The notes under the pieces are model-generated. The model was given only the letters and a program-made list of their open reading frames with translations, had not been told where the DNA came from and did not search any database. This document shows positions 20,433 through 28,243 of a DNA stretch of 64,000 nt, piece after piece (the stretch's first letter is position 1; the number at the start of each line of letters is the position of its first letter). A program made the translations under genes and the position numbers. The stretch comes from Roseococcus suduntuyensis (GTDB taxonomy: Bacteria; Pseudomonadota; Alphaproteobacteria; Acetobacterales; Acetobacteraceae): NCBI RefSeq assembly GCF_014196305.1, contig NZ_JACIDJ010000006.1, positions 186,001-250,000 on the forward strand. The letters run 5' to 3'.

Positions 20433-21349
20433 GCGCGGGCCGGGAACAGCCCGGCCGGGCGGAAGGCGAGGATGGCGGCCATCACGATATAGACCAGCAT
20501 GGATGCCAGCGCCGCCCCGGTCTGCCGCGCGGAGGAGGCGTCCATGAACAGGCGCATCAGGTCCGGCATCAGGCCGCGCCCGATGGTCTCGACCAGGCCC
20601 ACCAGCAGGGCCGCCACGAAGGCGCCGCGCACCGAGCCGATGCCGCCGATGACGATGACCACGAAGGCGAGGATGAGCAGGTTGTCGCCCATCCCCGGCT
20701 CCACCGAGAGGATGGGTGCCGCCATGACCCCCGCGAAGCCCGCCAGCATGGCGCCGAAGCCGAAGACCAGCATGAACAGCCGCCGGATATCCACGCCGAG
20801 TGCCGCGACCATCGGCGCGTTGGTGGCGCCGGCCCGCACCAGCATGCCCGCCCGCGTCCGCTCCACCAGGAACCAGAGCAGGGCGGCGGTGGCCAGCCCC
20901 GCGGCCAGGATGGCGAGGCGATAGGTGGGGTAGAGCAGCCCATCCATCAGCGGCACGCCGCCCGAGAGAAGGTCCGGCACCGGCATCTGCATGGGAGCGG
21001 CGCCGAAGACGACCTTCACGCCTTCGTTCAGGAAGAGGATCACGCCGAAGGTGGCCAGCACTTGCGAGAGATGGTCGCGGTCATAGAGGTGGCGGAACAC
21101 CAGGAATTCCAGCACCAGCCCGAAGACCAGCGCCGCCGGCAGCGCCAGCAGCAGCCCCAGCCAGAAGCTGCCCGTCAGCGCCGCCAGCGAGGCCCCCAGA
21201 TAGGCGCCCACCATGTACTGCACGCCGTGCGCGAGGTTGATGAAGTCCATCACCCCGAAGACGAGGGTGAGCCCGGCCGCGACAAGGAACAGCAGCACGC
21301 CGAACTGCAACCCGTTCAGCCCCTGCACAAGAAGCAAGGTGGTGTTCAC
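20429..21349 (-). CDS. livH: Branched-chain amino acid/amide-type ABC transporter permease (LivH-like)
   Basis: A 306-residue permease with the LivH pattern GLNGLQFGVLLFLVAAGLTL, then VFGVMDFINLAHGVQYMVGA. Later it has the EAA-like region RAGATNAPMVAALGVDIRRL and GGIGSVRGAFVAALLVGLVE. The GTG at 21349 was chosen because AAGGTGG lies just before it and the protein then begins at the usual family position; an ATG at 21376 is possible. It is separated from livK by about 150 bases that hold two hairpins, the only large gap in this operon. Confidence 0.85.
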   Translation of the reverse strand: MNTTLLLVQGLNGLQFGVLLFLVAAGLTLVFGVMDFINLAHGVQYMVGAYLGASLAALTGSFWLGLLLALPAALVFGLVLEFLVFRHLYDRDHLSQVLATFGVILFLNEGVKVVFGAAPMQMPVPDLLSGGVPLMDGLLYPTYRLAILAAGLATAALLWFLVERTRAGMLVRAGATNAPMVAALGVDIRRLFMLVFGFGAMLAGFAGVMAAPILSVEPGMGDNLLILAFVVIVIGGIGSVRGAFVAALLVGLVETIGRGLMPDLMRLFMDASSARQTGAALASMLVYIVMAAILAFRPAGLFPARA

Positions 21350-21401
21350 GAAACCACCTTCCCCGACGCGCCGCATGGCGCGTCACTCCGCCCCCTGCAA
21401 T

Positions 21402-21426
21402 CCTTCGCGGGCTTCGCCCGCGAAGG
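21402..21426. terminator. Strong hairpin between livK and livH
   Basis: CCTTCGCGGGC (21402-21412) and GCCCGCGAAGG (21416-21426) form a perfect 11-base-pair stem with a TTC loop. There is no T-run on either side, so it is not a standard intrinsic terminator; it may cause partial termination or block 3' exonucleases between the binding-protein and permease parts of the operon. Confidence 0.5.
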
Positions 21427-21448
21427 CCACGCCATCGTACCAAGATAA

Positions 21449-21500
21449 AGCGCCAAACCGGGGCCCCCGCGAAATTGCGAAGCGATTTCGTGGGGAAGCG
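21449..21500 (-). repeat. REP-like palindromic repeat, copy 1 (after livK)
   Basis: These 52 bases match 58108-58159 on the opposite strand at 46 positions, with all six differences being transitions. Each copy contains an inverted repeat (CCCCACGAAA and TTTCGTGGGG in the other copy; this copy has one mismatch) around a CGCTTCGC loop, then GGGGCCCCGG. It begins directly after the livK stop codon, as the other copy nearly does after its gene, so it probably protects or ends the upstream mRNA. Confidence 0.65.
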
Positions 21501-22724
21501 CTATATGCGCGCCGGCATGCGGCACTGCGCCGCCCAGGGGTCCACATTGGCCTCCAGCACGCGGCGCACCGTCTGCGTCTGGAACTTCCCATCGGGCCGG
21601 CGCACCACCTGGCACAGCCAGAAATCCTGCACGGGATACTGGTTGGCGCCGAAGCGGAAGCCGCCGCGCACCGAGGTGAAGTCGGCCGCTGCGATGGCCG
21701 CGCGCAGCGCGTTCTTGTCGCCGAGGTTGCCCCCCACCTTCCGCACCGCGCTGTCCAGCAGCATGGCCGTGTCATAGCTCTGCGCGGCATAGGTGGCGGG
21801 GACGTAGTTGAACGCCGCCTCGAAGTCCCGCACGAAGCGGGTGTTCTGCGCGTTGTCCATGTTGGGCGCCCAGTTGGCGCCGCTGTAGAAACCGAGTGCC
21901 GCCTCGCCCTGCGCGGGCAGCGTCGCCTCGTCCACGGTGAAGGTGGACAGGAAGGGGATGTTGGCCAGCCCCGCCTGCCGGTACTGCCGCACCAGGTTCA
22001 CGCCCAGGCCACCCGGCATGAAGGTGAAGATGGCGTCCGGCCGCAGCGAGGCGATGCGCGCCAGCTCCGCCGAGAAGTCCAGCTGGGTGAGCGGCACATA
22101 GACCTCGTCCAGCACCTCCCCCTGGAAGCGGGACTTGAAGCCCGCCATGGCGTCGCGGCCGGCCTGGTAGTTGGGCGTCATCAGGAAGACGCGGCGATAG
22201 CCGAGATCCTGCGCCGCCTGGCCCATCACGGAATGGACCTGGTCGTTGTTGTAGCTGGTGTTGAAGAAGAAGGGGCTGCAGCCGCGCCCGGCGAAGGTGG
22301 AGGGGCCGGCGTTGGAGGAGATCAGGAAGGTCCCGCTCTCGGTCACCGGCCGCATGATGGCCTGCAGGATGTTCGAGAAGACGACACCCACCACGAAATC
22401 CACCCGGTCGCGCTCCAGCGCGGCGCGGACCTTGGTGACGGCGACATCGGGGCGGAGTTCGTCGTCAATCACCAGCGTCTCGACCGCGCGGCCGCCCAGC
22501 TGGTTGTTCAGGTGCCGCAGCCCCATGGTCCAGCCGTCGCGCAGCTGGGTGCCCAGCGCCGCCTGTGGGCCGGTCTGCACCGCGACCACGCCCACCTTGA
22601 TGGGGGCGGCCTGCGCGTGAAGGGCAGGGGCGGCCAAGGGGGTGGCGAGCACGCCCGCGCCCGAGGCCAGCAGCAGTCCACGGCGGCTGGTGCCCGTCTT
22701 GTGGCCGGATTCCTGGAACGCCAT
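21501..22724 (-). CDS. livK: Branched-chain amino acid/amide-type ABC transporter substrate-binding protein (LivK-like)
   Basis: A 407-residue type I periplasmic binding protein. The N-terminus has a twin-arginine-like export signal (TSRRGLLLASGAGVLATPLA, cleavage near LHAQA). The mature part begins APIKVGVVAVQTGPQAALG, typical of Peripla_BP_6. The ATG at 22724 has GGGAGA at good spacing; another ATG at 22748 is less likely. It lies 42 bases after the hydrolase gene. It should select the ligand for the LivHMGF-type importer. The family is broad and the ligand unknown. Confidence 0.88.
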   Translation of the reverse strand: MAFQESGHKTGTSRRGLLLASGAGVLATPLAAPALHAQAAPIKVGVVAVQTGPQAALGTQLRDGWTMGLRHLNNQLGGRAVETLVIDDELRPDVAVTKVRAALERDRVDFVVGVVFSNILQAIMRPVTESGTFLISSNAGPSTFAGRGCSPFFFNTSYNNDQVHSVMGQAAQDLGYRRVFLMTPNYQAGRDAMAGFKSRFQGEVLDEVYVPLTQLDFSAELARIASLRPDAIFTFMPGGLGVNLVRQYRQAGLANIPFLSTFTVDEATLPAQGEAALGFYSGANWAPNMDNAQNTRFVRDFEAAFNYVPATYAAQSYDTAMLLDSAVRKVGGNLGDKNALRAAIAAADFTSVRGGFRFGANQYPVQDFWLCQVVRRPDGKFQTQTVRRVLEANVDPWAAQCRMPARI

Positions 22725-22766
22725 CACCGCTCTCCCGTTTCGTGTCATCGAAGGTTGTTTTGTGCC

Positions 22767-23564
22767 TCAGGCCTCGGTTAGCCCGGCGCCCGCATGCCAT
22801 GCAAGCCGGGCGGCGCGCTGGGTCAAGGGGTGAGCCGGGTCTTCCAGCGGCGCCAGCACGGTGAAGTGGTTCAGCCCGGGCAGGGCCTCCTGGCTGCCGC
22901 CCCACAGGGTGGCGAATTCGCGGGTCTGGCGCAGGAACTCATCGCTCTCCGCGCCGCCCACCACCGCGTGCAGCGGGCGGCCCGGCGAGGGCAGCAGGGC
23001 GGGGGAGAGGCCGCGCGCCGTGGCTACGTCGAGCCCAAGCTTGTCGTTGATGGAAGTGGCGAGCAGTGGCTCCAGCCAGAACAGGCCGGAGATGGGCAGG
23101 GCCGCCGCGACCATGTGTGCCGGCAGTCGCGCCAGCAGCATCGCGGCAAGATGCCCGCCGGCCGAATGTCCCATGGCCAATGCTGGCCGCCCCATGCGCG
23201 CGTGCAGGGCGTGGGCCGCCGCCTCGGCCTGGGCCAGGATGCGCGCGAGCGGCACCTCCGGGCAGAGGTCATAGGAGGGGACGGCCACCGCCACCCCCTG
23301 CGCCAGCAGCCCCGCCGCCACATGGCTGACGGCCCGCCCGTCCAGCGCCTGCCAGTAGCCGCCATGGAAGAACAGCGCGACGGGCGGCCGCGCCACGCCG
23401 GCGGGAAGGAAGAGGTCCATGACCTCCCGCGGGCCCGGCCCGTAGGCCAGGGTCTCGGGGGGGTGCGCCAGGCGGAAGGCCTCCGCCGCCTGCATCCAGC
23501 GGGCGATGATGGCCCCGCTCTCGGGCACGCGGGCGCGGTTGTTGTATTCGATTTCGAAACCCAT
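22767..23564 (-). CDS. Alpha/beta hydrolase, arylformamidase-like
   Basis: A 265-residue alpha/beta hydrolase. HGGYW (in VALFFHGGYWQALDG) forms the oxyanion hole, GHSAGGHL holds the nucleophile Ser, and GGAESDEF plus NHFTVLAPLED supply the acid and His. The opening EYNNRARVPESGAII and the HGGYW form are those of kynurenine formamidase (arylformamidase)-like enzymes rather than the HGGG of hormone-sensitive lipases. It is the first gene of the operon that contains the HAAT importer, cupin and exporter, suggesting it hydrolyses an imported amide or ester. No kynurenine genes are nearby. Confidence 0.8.
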   Translation of the reverse strand: MGFEIEYNNRARVPESGAIIARWMQAAEAFRLAHPPETLAYGPGPREVMDLFLPAGVARPPVALFFHGGYWQALDGRAVSHVAAGLLAQGVAVAVPSYDLCPEVPLARILAQAEAAAHALHARMGRPALAMGHSAGGHLAAMLLARLPAHMVAAALPISGLFWLEPLLATSINDKLGLDVATARGLSPALLPSPGRPLHAVVGGAESDEFLRQTREFATLWGGSQEALPGLNHFTVLAPLEDPAHPLTQRAARLAWHAGAGLTEA

Positions 23565-23623
23565 GGCCCGGATGATAGGGGCAGGCGTGAGGCCTAGGCA
23601 AAGCGAGGGGCAAGGACAGGTCC

Positions 23624-24154
23624 ATGCGTATCTACCTGGCCGGGCCGGAGGTGTTCCTGCCGGATGCGCTGGCCATCGGCGCGGCGAAGAAGGCGCTCTG
23701 CGCGCTCCATGGGTGGGAGGGCGTCTTTCCCATGGACCCGCCCACCCTTTCTCCCTCGGGCGAGATGGACTGGCGGCGCATCCATGCCGCGAATGAGTTG
23801 CTGCTGCGCGGGTGCGACGCCCTGGTGGCGAACCTCACCCCCTTCCGCGGTGTGGGCGCCGACCCGGGCACGGTGTTCGAACTGGGCTTCCTGCGCGCCC
23901 TGGGCCGGCCCGTGCATGGCTACACCCATGACCCGCGGCCGCACCGCGCGCGGGCGCCCGAGGCCCGGCTGGTTCAGGGTGTCTGGGAGGACGCGCAGGG
24001 CCTGCGCGTGGAGGATCACGGCCTGTCGGAGAACCTGATGCTGGAAGGCGCCATCCGCGCGGGCGGGGGCGTGATGCTGCGGGCCGAGGCCGCGCTGGAT
24101 TGGCGCGACCTCTCGCTGTTCACGCGCTGCCTCACGGAGATCGCGCGGGTCTGA
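23624..24154 (+). CDS. Nucleoside 2-deoxyribosyltransferase-like protein
   Basis: A 176-residue protein that opens with MRIYLAGPEVF and contains DALVANLTPFRGVGADPGT followed by FELGFLRALGRPV, the pattern of the nucleoside 2-deoxyribosyltransferase family (COG3613). Family enzymes transfer or hydrolyse deoxyribosyl groups of nucleosides or clean up damaged nucleotides. The expected catalytic Glu is probably in TVFELGFLRA. It is divergent from the hydrolase gene and stands alone. Between its stop and the next gene an imperfect inverted repeat (GTCGGCTGG and CTCAGCCGATC, 24170-24208) may end both convergent transcripts. Confidence 0.85.
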   Translation: MRIYLAGPEVFLPDALAIGAAKKALCALHGWEGVFPMDPPTLSPSGEMDWRRIHAANELLLRGCDALVANLTPFRGVGADPGTVFELGFLRALGRPVHGYTHDPRPHRARAPEARLVQGVWEDAQGLRVEDHGLSENLMLEGAIRAGGGVMLRAEAALDWRDLSLFTRCLTEIARV

Positions 24155-24215
24155 CGCCCTGCTTGCGGGTCGGCTGGTTCACGCCTTCGGTGCGTCCCCC
24201 TCAGCCGATCAAACG

Positions 24216-25004
24216 CTACGCCCAGCGCGGCTTGCGCTTTTCCCGGAAGGCCGCCAGCCCCTCGCGCCCTTCCTCGGAGGCGCGCTGCGTCCAGCTTTCA
24301 TAGGCGAGCTGGTCCATGGTCCGCGCGTCCAGCAGCCAGCCATTGGCGCCCAGCATGCTGCGCTTGGTCATGGCGATGGCGGTGGGGGCGGAGAGCATCA
24401 TGGCGGAGATGATCTCCTCCAGCCGCGCCTCGATGGCGTCGGGCGCCAGCACCTCATGCACCAGGCCGATCCGCATGGCCTCCTCCGGCCCGAAGCGCTC
24501 GCCGGTGATGGCGTAGCGGCGGGTGTGGCGCACGCCCATGGCATGGACCATGTGGGTCGAGATGGGGGTGGGGGCCACGCCCACCCGCACCTCGCTGATA
24601 CCGAAGCTGGCTTCCGTGGTGGCCAGCGCCACGTCCACGCAGCAGGCGATGCCGGTGCCGCCGCCGAAGCAGGCGCCATGGATCACGGCGAAGGTGGGCT
24701 TGGGGAACTCGTTCAGCACCTGCATGGCGCGGGTGGTCAGCATGGAGGCGGCGTGGGCGGCCTCGGGGGTGGCGCCGGCCGCCTCGTTCAGCCAGTTGAT
24801 GTCGGCACCCGCCTGGAAATGCCGCCCCGCGCCCCGGATGACCAGGCCGCGCACGGCAGGGTCATCCGCCATGGCCTCCATGCCGGAGATCAGCGCCTCC
24901 AGCATTTCGCCGTTATAGGCGTTGTTCAGCTTGGGCCGGTTGAGAGTGGCGGTGACGATGCCGCGGGCGTCGCGTTGCGTCAGCAGGACGGGTTCGGTGT
25001 TCAT
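24216..25004 (-). CDS. Enoyl-CoA hydratase/isomerase, LiuC (methylglutaconyl-CoA hydratase)-like
   Basis: A 262-residue crotonase with oxyanion-hole motifs FQAGADINWLNE and IHGACFGGGTGI. The first catalytic Glu is present (GISEVRVGV), but the second position, Glu in classical hydratases, is Arg here (RRYAITGERF). An Arg at that place is recalled from LiuC-type methylglutaconyl-CoA hydratases of leucine and isoprenoid catabolism, hence the label. The ATG at 25004 follows an AAGCTT-rich leader. It is divergent from the E1-like gene with 124 bases between starts. No other liu genes are in the window. Confidence 0.75.
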   Translation of the reverse strand: MNTEPVLLTQRDARGIVTATLNRPKLNNAYNGEMLEALISGMEAMADDPAVRGLVIRGAGRHFQAGADINWLNEAAGATPEAAHAASMLTTRAMQVLNEFPKPTFAVIHGACFGGGTGIACCVDVALATTEASFGISEVRVGVAPTPISTHMVHAMGVRHTRRYAITGERFGPEEAMRIGLVHEVLAPDAIEARLEEIISAMMLSAPTAIAMTKRSMLGANGWLLDARTMDQLAYESWTQRASEEGREGLAAFREKRKPRWA

Positions 25005-25128
25005 GCGGCGAAGCTTCCGCCCGCCCCGGCACTTGGACAAGGGGCCCCGGCAAGGGGGGGGCCGGCAAAGGGGGCGCTTGGAGATGGGCGGCCACGGCCT
25101 TAGCCTGCCCTGAAGCGGAGGGTTTTCC

Positions 25129-27519
25129 ATGACGGTCCAGGGCATCAGCACAAGGTCGGAGACGCCGGACGAGGCGCGGCGCCTCGCCATGCTCCATGCG
25201 GTGGAGCGCAAGCTGCTCTGGCTTTCGGCCTGGATGATCCATCACGCCAACCATATCCGCCCCAACCGCGACGGGCTGAAGGTGGGGGGGCACCAGGCCT
25301 CCTGCGCCTCGGTCATCTCCATCATGACCGCCCTCTATTTCGACATCCTGAAGCCCGCCGACCGGGTGGCGGTGAAACCGCATGCGGGGCCGGTCTTCCA
25401 CTCGATGAACCTGCTGCTGGGGCGGCAGAGCGCCGAGCGCCTGTCCACCCTGCGGCAATTCGGCGGGATCCAGCCCTACCCCTCGCGCATGAAGGATGGG
25501 GGCGAGGTGGATTTCTCCACCGGCAGCGTGGGGCTGGGGGTGGCACTGACCAGCTTCGGGTCGCTGGTGCAGGATTATGTGCGGCTGAAGAAGCTGGCGC
25601 CCGAGGGCCTGCCCGCCGGCCGCCACGTCGCCATCGTGGGCGATGCGGAACTGGACGAGGGCAACATCTACGAGGCCCTGCTGGAGGGCTGGAAGCACGA
25701 CATCCGCAATGTCTGGTGGGTGATCGACTACAACCGCCAGAGCCTGGACAGCGTGGTGCAGGACCGCCTCTTCGGTCGCATCGAGGGGCTGTTCCGCGAC
25801 ATGGGCTGGAATGTCGTCACCCTGAAGTATGGCCGGCGCCTCTCGGCCGCCTTCGCCAGGCCGGGCGGCGAGGCGCTGCGCCGCTGGATCGATGACTGTC
25901 CCAACAGCCTCTACGCCGCGCTGACCTTCCAGGGGGGGGCGGCCTGGCGCGCGGCCCTGATGGCGGAGCTGGGGCGCGAGGACGGGGTGCGCGCCATCAT
26001 CGACCCTCTCTCCGACGACGAGTTGGCGGCGCTGATGACCAATCTCGGCGGCCATGACATCGAGACGCTGATGGAGGCCTTCCGCGCCCAGGACGCGGCC
26101 GGCGACCAGCCCACCTGCTTCATCGCCTACACCATCAAGGGCATGGGCCTGCCCTTCGCCGGGCACAAGGACAACCATGCCGGGCTGATGACCAAGGAGC
26201 AGATGGAGGGCTTCCGGGCCGAGATGGGCATCCGCCCCGGTCATGAATGGGACGAGTTCGAGGGGCTGGAATTCTCCTCGGCCGACATGCGCGCCTTCGT
26301 GAACAGCGTGCCCTTCGCGCAGAAGCTGACGCCCGAGGGGCGGCGCCTCGCCTCCCCCACCATCCATGTGCCGGCACGGCTGCCGGTGCCACGGGTGCCG
26401 GCGGGGCGGAAACTCTCCACCCAGGCGGCGTTCGGGGAGATCCTGGCGGGCATCGGGCGCGGGGAGGGAGAGTTCAAGGACCTTGCCTCCCGCATCGTCA
26501 CCACCAGCCCGGACGTGACGGTCAGCACCAATCTCGGCCCCTGGGTGAACCGGCGCGGCATCTTCGACCGGCACCTCAAGAATGACGTGTTCCGGGACGC
26601 GAAGCTGGCTTCCGCGCAGCGCTGGGGCATGTCGCCCGAGGGGCAGCACGTGGAACTGGGCATCGCCGAGCAGAATCTTTTTCTTGTCCTGGCGGCGCTG
26701 GGATTGGCCGACAAGCTCTATGGCGCGCGGCTGCTGCCCATCGGGACCGTCTATGATCCCTTCGTGAATCGCGGCCTCGATGCGCTGATCTATGGTTGCT
26801 ACATGGATGCGCGCTTCCTGCTGGTCTCCACGCCTTCAGGCCTGACCCTGGCGCCCGAAGGCGGCCAGCACCAGAGCGTGAACACCCCCCTCATCGGCAT
26901 GGCGCAGGACAGGCTGGCGGCCTATGAGCCCGCCTTCGCCGATGAACTCGCCATCCTGATGCGCCACGCCTTCGCGCATATGCAGGCGGAAAACGGGTCC
27001 AGCGTCTGGCTGCGCCTCTCCACCCGCGGGCTGGAGCAGCCGGAGCGCACGCTCGACCCGGCGGCCGTCATCGCCGGCGGTTATTGGGTGACGCCGCCCG
27101 CGCCGGGCGCGCGCATCGCCATCGCCTACCAGGGTCCGCTGGCGCCCGAAGCCATGGCGGCCTTCGCCACCCTGCGCGAGGAGGAGCCCGGCGCCGGCCT
27201 GCTGGCCGTGACCAGCCCGGACCGGCTGCACCAGGGCTGGATCGAGGCGCGGAAGCGGGCGCGGCAGGGGCCTGGGGGTGCGCCATCGCACATCGAGACT
27301 CTGCTGGCGCCGCTGGCGCGGGATGGGGGGATTGTCACCTTGTTGGACGGGCACCCGGCCGCGCTGGACTGGATGGGGGCCGTGCGCGGGCAGCGGGTGG
27401 CGGCCCTGGGTGTGGACCGCTTCGGGCAGGCGGGGGACATCCCGGCGCTTTATGCGGAATATGGTCTGGACGAGGCGGCCATCCTGGATGCCTGTGCGGA
27501 GGTGCTGGTCGGTCAGTAG
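25129..27519 (+). CDS. Transketolase-like 2-oxoacid dehydrogenase E1 (AceE/MdeB type)
   Basis: A 796-residue thiamine-diphosphate enzyme. The N-terminal part has HHANHIRPNRDGLKVGGHQA and the TPP/magnesium motif GDAELDEGN with DYNRQ about 30 residues on. A second transketolase pyrimidine domain follows (STQAAFGEILAGIG, VELGIAEQNLFLVLAALGL), then a C-terminal domain. The order matches single-chain homodimeric E1 (pyruvate or 2-oxobutyrate dehydrogenase, AceE/MdeB), but it is about 90 residues shorter than AceE (887). No E2 or E3 gene is adjacent, so it either uses a distant E2 or has another role. The ATG is preceded by GGAGGG. Confidence 0.8.
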   Translation: MTVQGISTRSETPDEARRLAMLHAVERKLLWLSAWMIHHANHIRPNRDGLKVGGHQASCASVISIMTALYFDILKPADRVAVKPHAGPVFHSMNLLLGRQSAERLSTLRQFGGIQPYPSRMKDGGEVDFSTGSVGLGVALTSFGSLVQDYVRLKKLAPEGLPAGRHVAIVGDAELDEGNIYEALLEGWKHDIRNVWWVIDYNRQSLDSVVQDRLFGRIEGLFRDMGWNVVTLKYGRRLSAAFARPGGEALRRWIDDCPNSLYAALTFQGGAAWRAALMAELGREDGVRAIIDPLSDDELAALMTNLGGHDIETLMEAFRAQDAAGDQPTCFIAYTIKGMGLPFAGHKDNHAGLMTKEQMEGFRAEMGIRPGHEWDEFEGLEFSSADMRAFVNSVPFAQKLTPEGRRLASPTIHVPARLPVPRVPAGRKLSTQAAFGEILAGIGRGEGEFKDLASRIVTTSPDVTVSTNLGPWVNRRGIFDRHLKNDVFRDAKLASAQRWGMSPEGQHVELGIAEQNLFLVLAALGLADKLYGARLLPIGTVYDPFVNRGLDALIYGCYMDARFLLVSTPSGLTLAPEGGQHQSVNTPLIGMAQDRLAAYEPAFADELAILMRHAFAHMQAENGSSVWLRLSTRGLEQPERTLDPAAVIAGGYWVTPPAPGARIAIAYQGPLAPEAMAAFATLREEEPGAGLLAVTSPDRLHQGWIEARKRARQGPGGAPSHIETLLAPLARDGGIVTLLDGHPAALDWMGAVRGQRVAALGVDRFGQAGDIPALYAEYGLDEAAILDACAEVLVGQ

Positions 27520-28055
27520 GGGACCAGCGCCGCATCCTTGCGTTGGTAGAGCGGGTGCTTCGGGCTGCCATCGGCATTCCGCCCGAAGCACATGAGGTGC
27601 ACCCCGGCGCCCGCCAGCATCGCCGCCACCGCCGGCCCCCGTGCCGCGAGTGACTTCGGCGGCTGCCCCCAGGCCGCCACCACAAGCGGCGCGCCCTGGC
27701 ATAGCCTGACAATGGTCGCGTCATTCTCCACCCCCACCGGGTCATCCACCTCCAGCAGCCGCAGCTTGTCGGTCGCCCGATAGGCGAAGGCGTTCAGCAT
27801 GATCAGCCCCGGCAGCCCCCAGAGGTGCCGCGCCCGCCACATCACGCCCGCCACCGTCGGGTCATCGGCCGTCTCATCGGCCACCGAGGGGTTCATCCCG
27901 ATCACCACCCCCGGCCCCGGGCTGCCCAAAGGCGCCCCGTCCCAGCGGCGTTCCAGCCACCAGCGCCAGCGCCGGCAGGCGGAGAATCCGGCCGCCGAGA
28001 CCACATCCGCCGCCAGCCGGCGGCGCACCTTCCCACCCGGGTCGTGCAAATCCAT
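27513..28055 (-). CDS. DUF1643 family protein
   Basis: A 180-residue soluble protein with the DUF1643 hallmark GMNPSVADETADDPT, followed by LIMLNAFAYRATDK and VVAAWGQPPKSLAARG. The function of the family is unknown. It is convergent with the E1-like gene and overlaps it by seven bases. Start ATG at 28055; no operon partners. Confidence 0.85.
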   Translation of the reverse strand: MDLHDPGGKVRRRLAADVVSAAGFSACRRWRWWLERRWDGAPLGSPGPGVVIGMNPSVADETADDPTVAGVMWRARHLWGLPGLIMLNAFAYRATDKLRLLEVDDPVGVENDATIVRLCQGAPLVVAAWGQPPKSLAARGPAVAAMLAGAGVHLMCFGRNADGSPKHPLYQRKDAALVPY

Positions 28056-28122
28056 CCCCCCAGTATTGGCGGGATGCGGCCTTTCGGCTACACGCGCCCC
28101 TTCCTACCGGCAGCGCGGCTCC

Positions 28123-28207
28123 GCGGGCGTGGTGGAATTGGCAGACACGCTGGATTTAGGTTCCAGTGGCGCAAGCCGTGGGGGTTCAAGTCCCTCCGCC
28201 CGCACCA
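28123..28207 (+). tRNA. tRNA-Leu(TAG)
   Basis: Acceptor GCGGGCG (28123-28129) pairs with CGCCCGC (28197-28203). The anticodon stem-loop CTGGA-TTTAGGT-TCCAG gives TAG. A long variable arm (TGGCGCAAGCCGT) and the T-arm GGTTCAAGTCC follow, and CCA is encoded at 28205-28207. It is 85 bases including CCA, class II as expected for leucine. Confidence 0.95.
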
Positions 28208-28243
28208 CTGAGCCACCGGCAATCACTGGAACGGATTGCGCTG

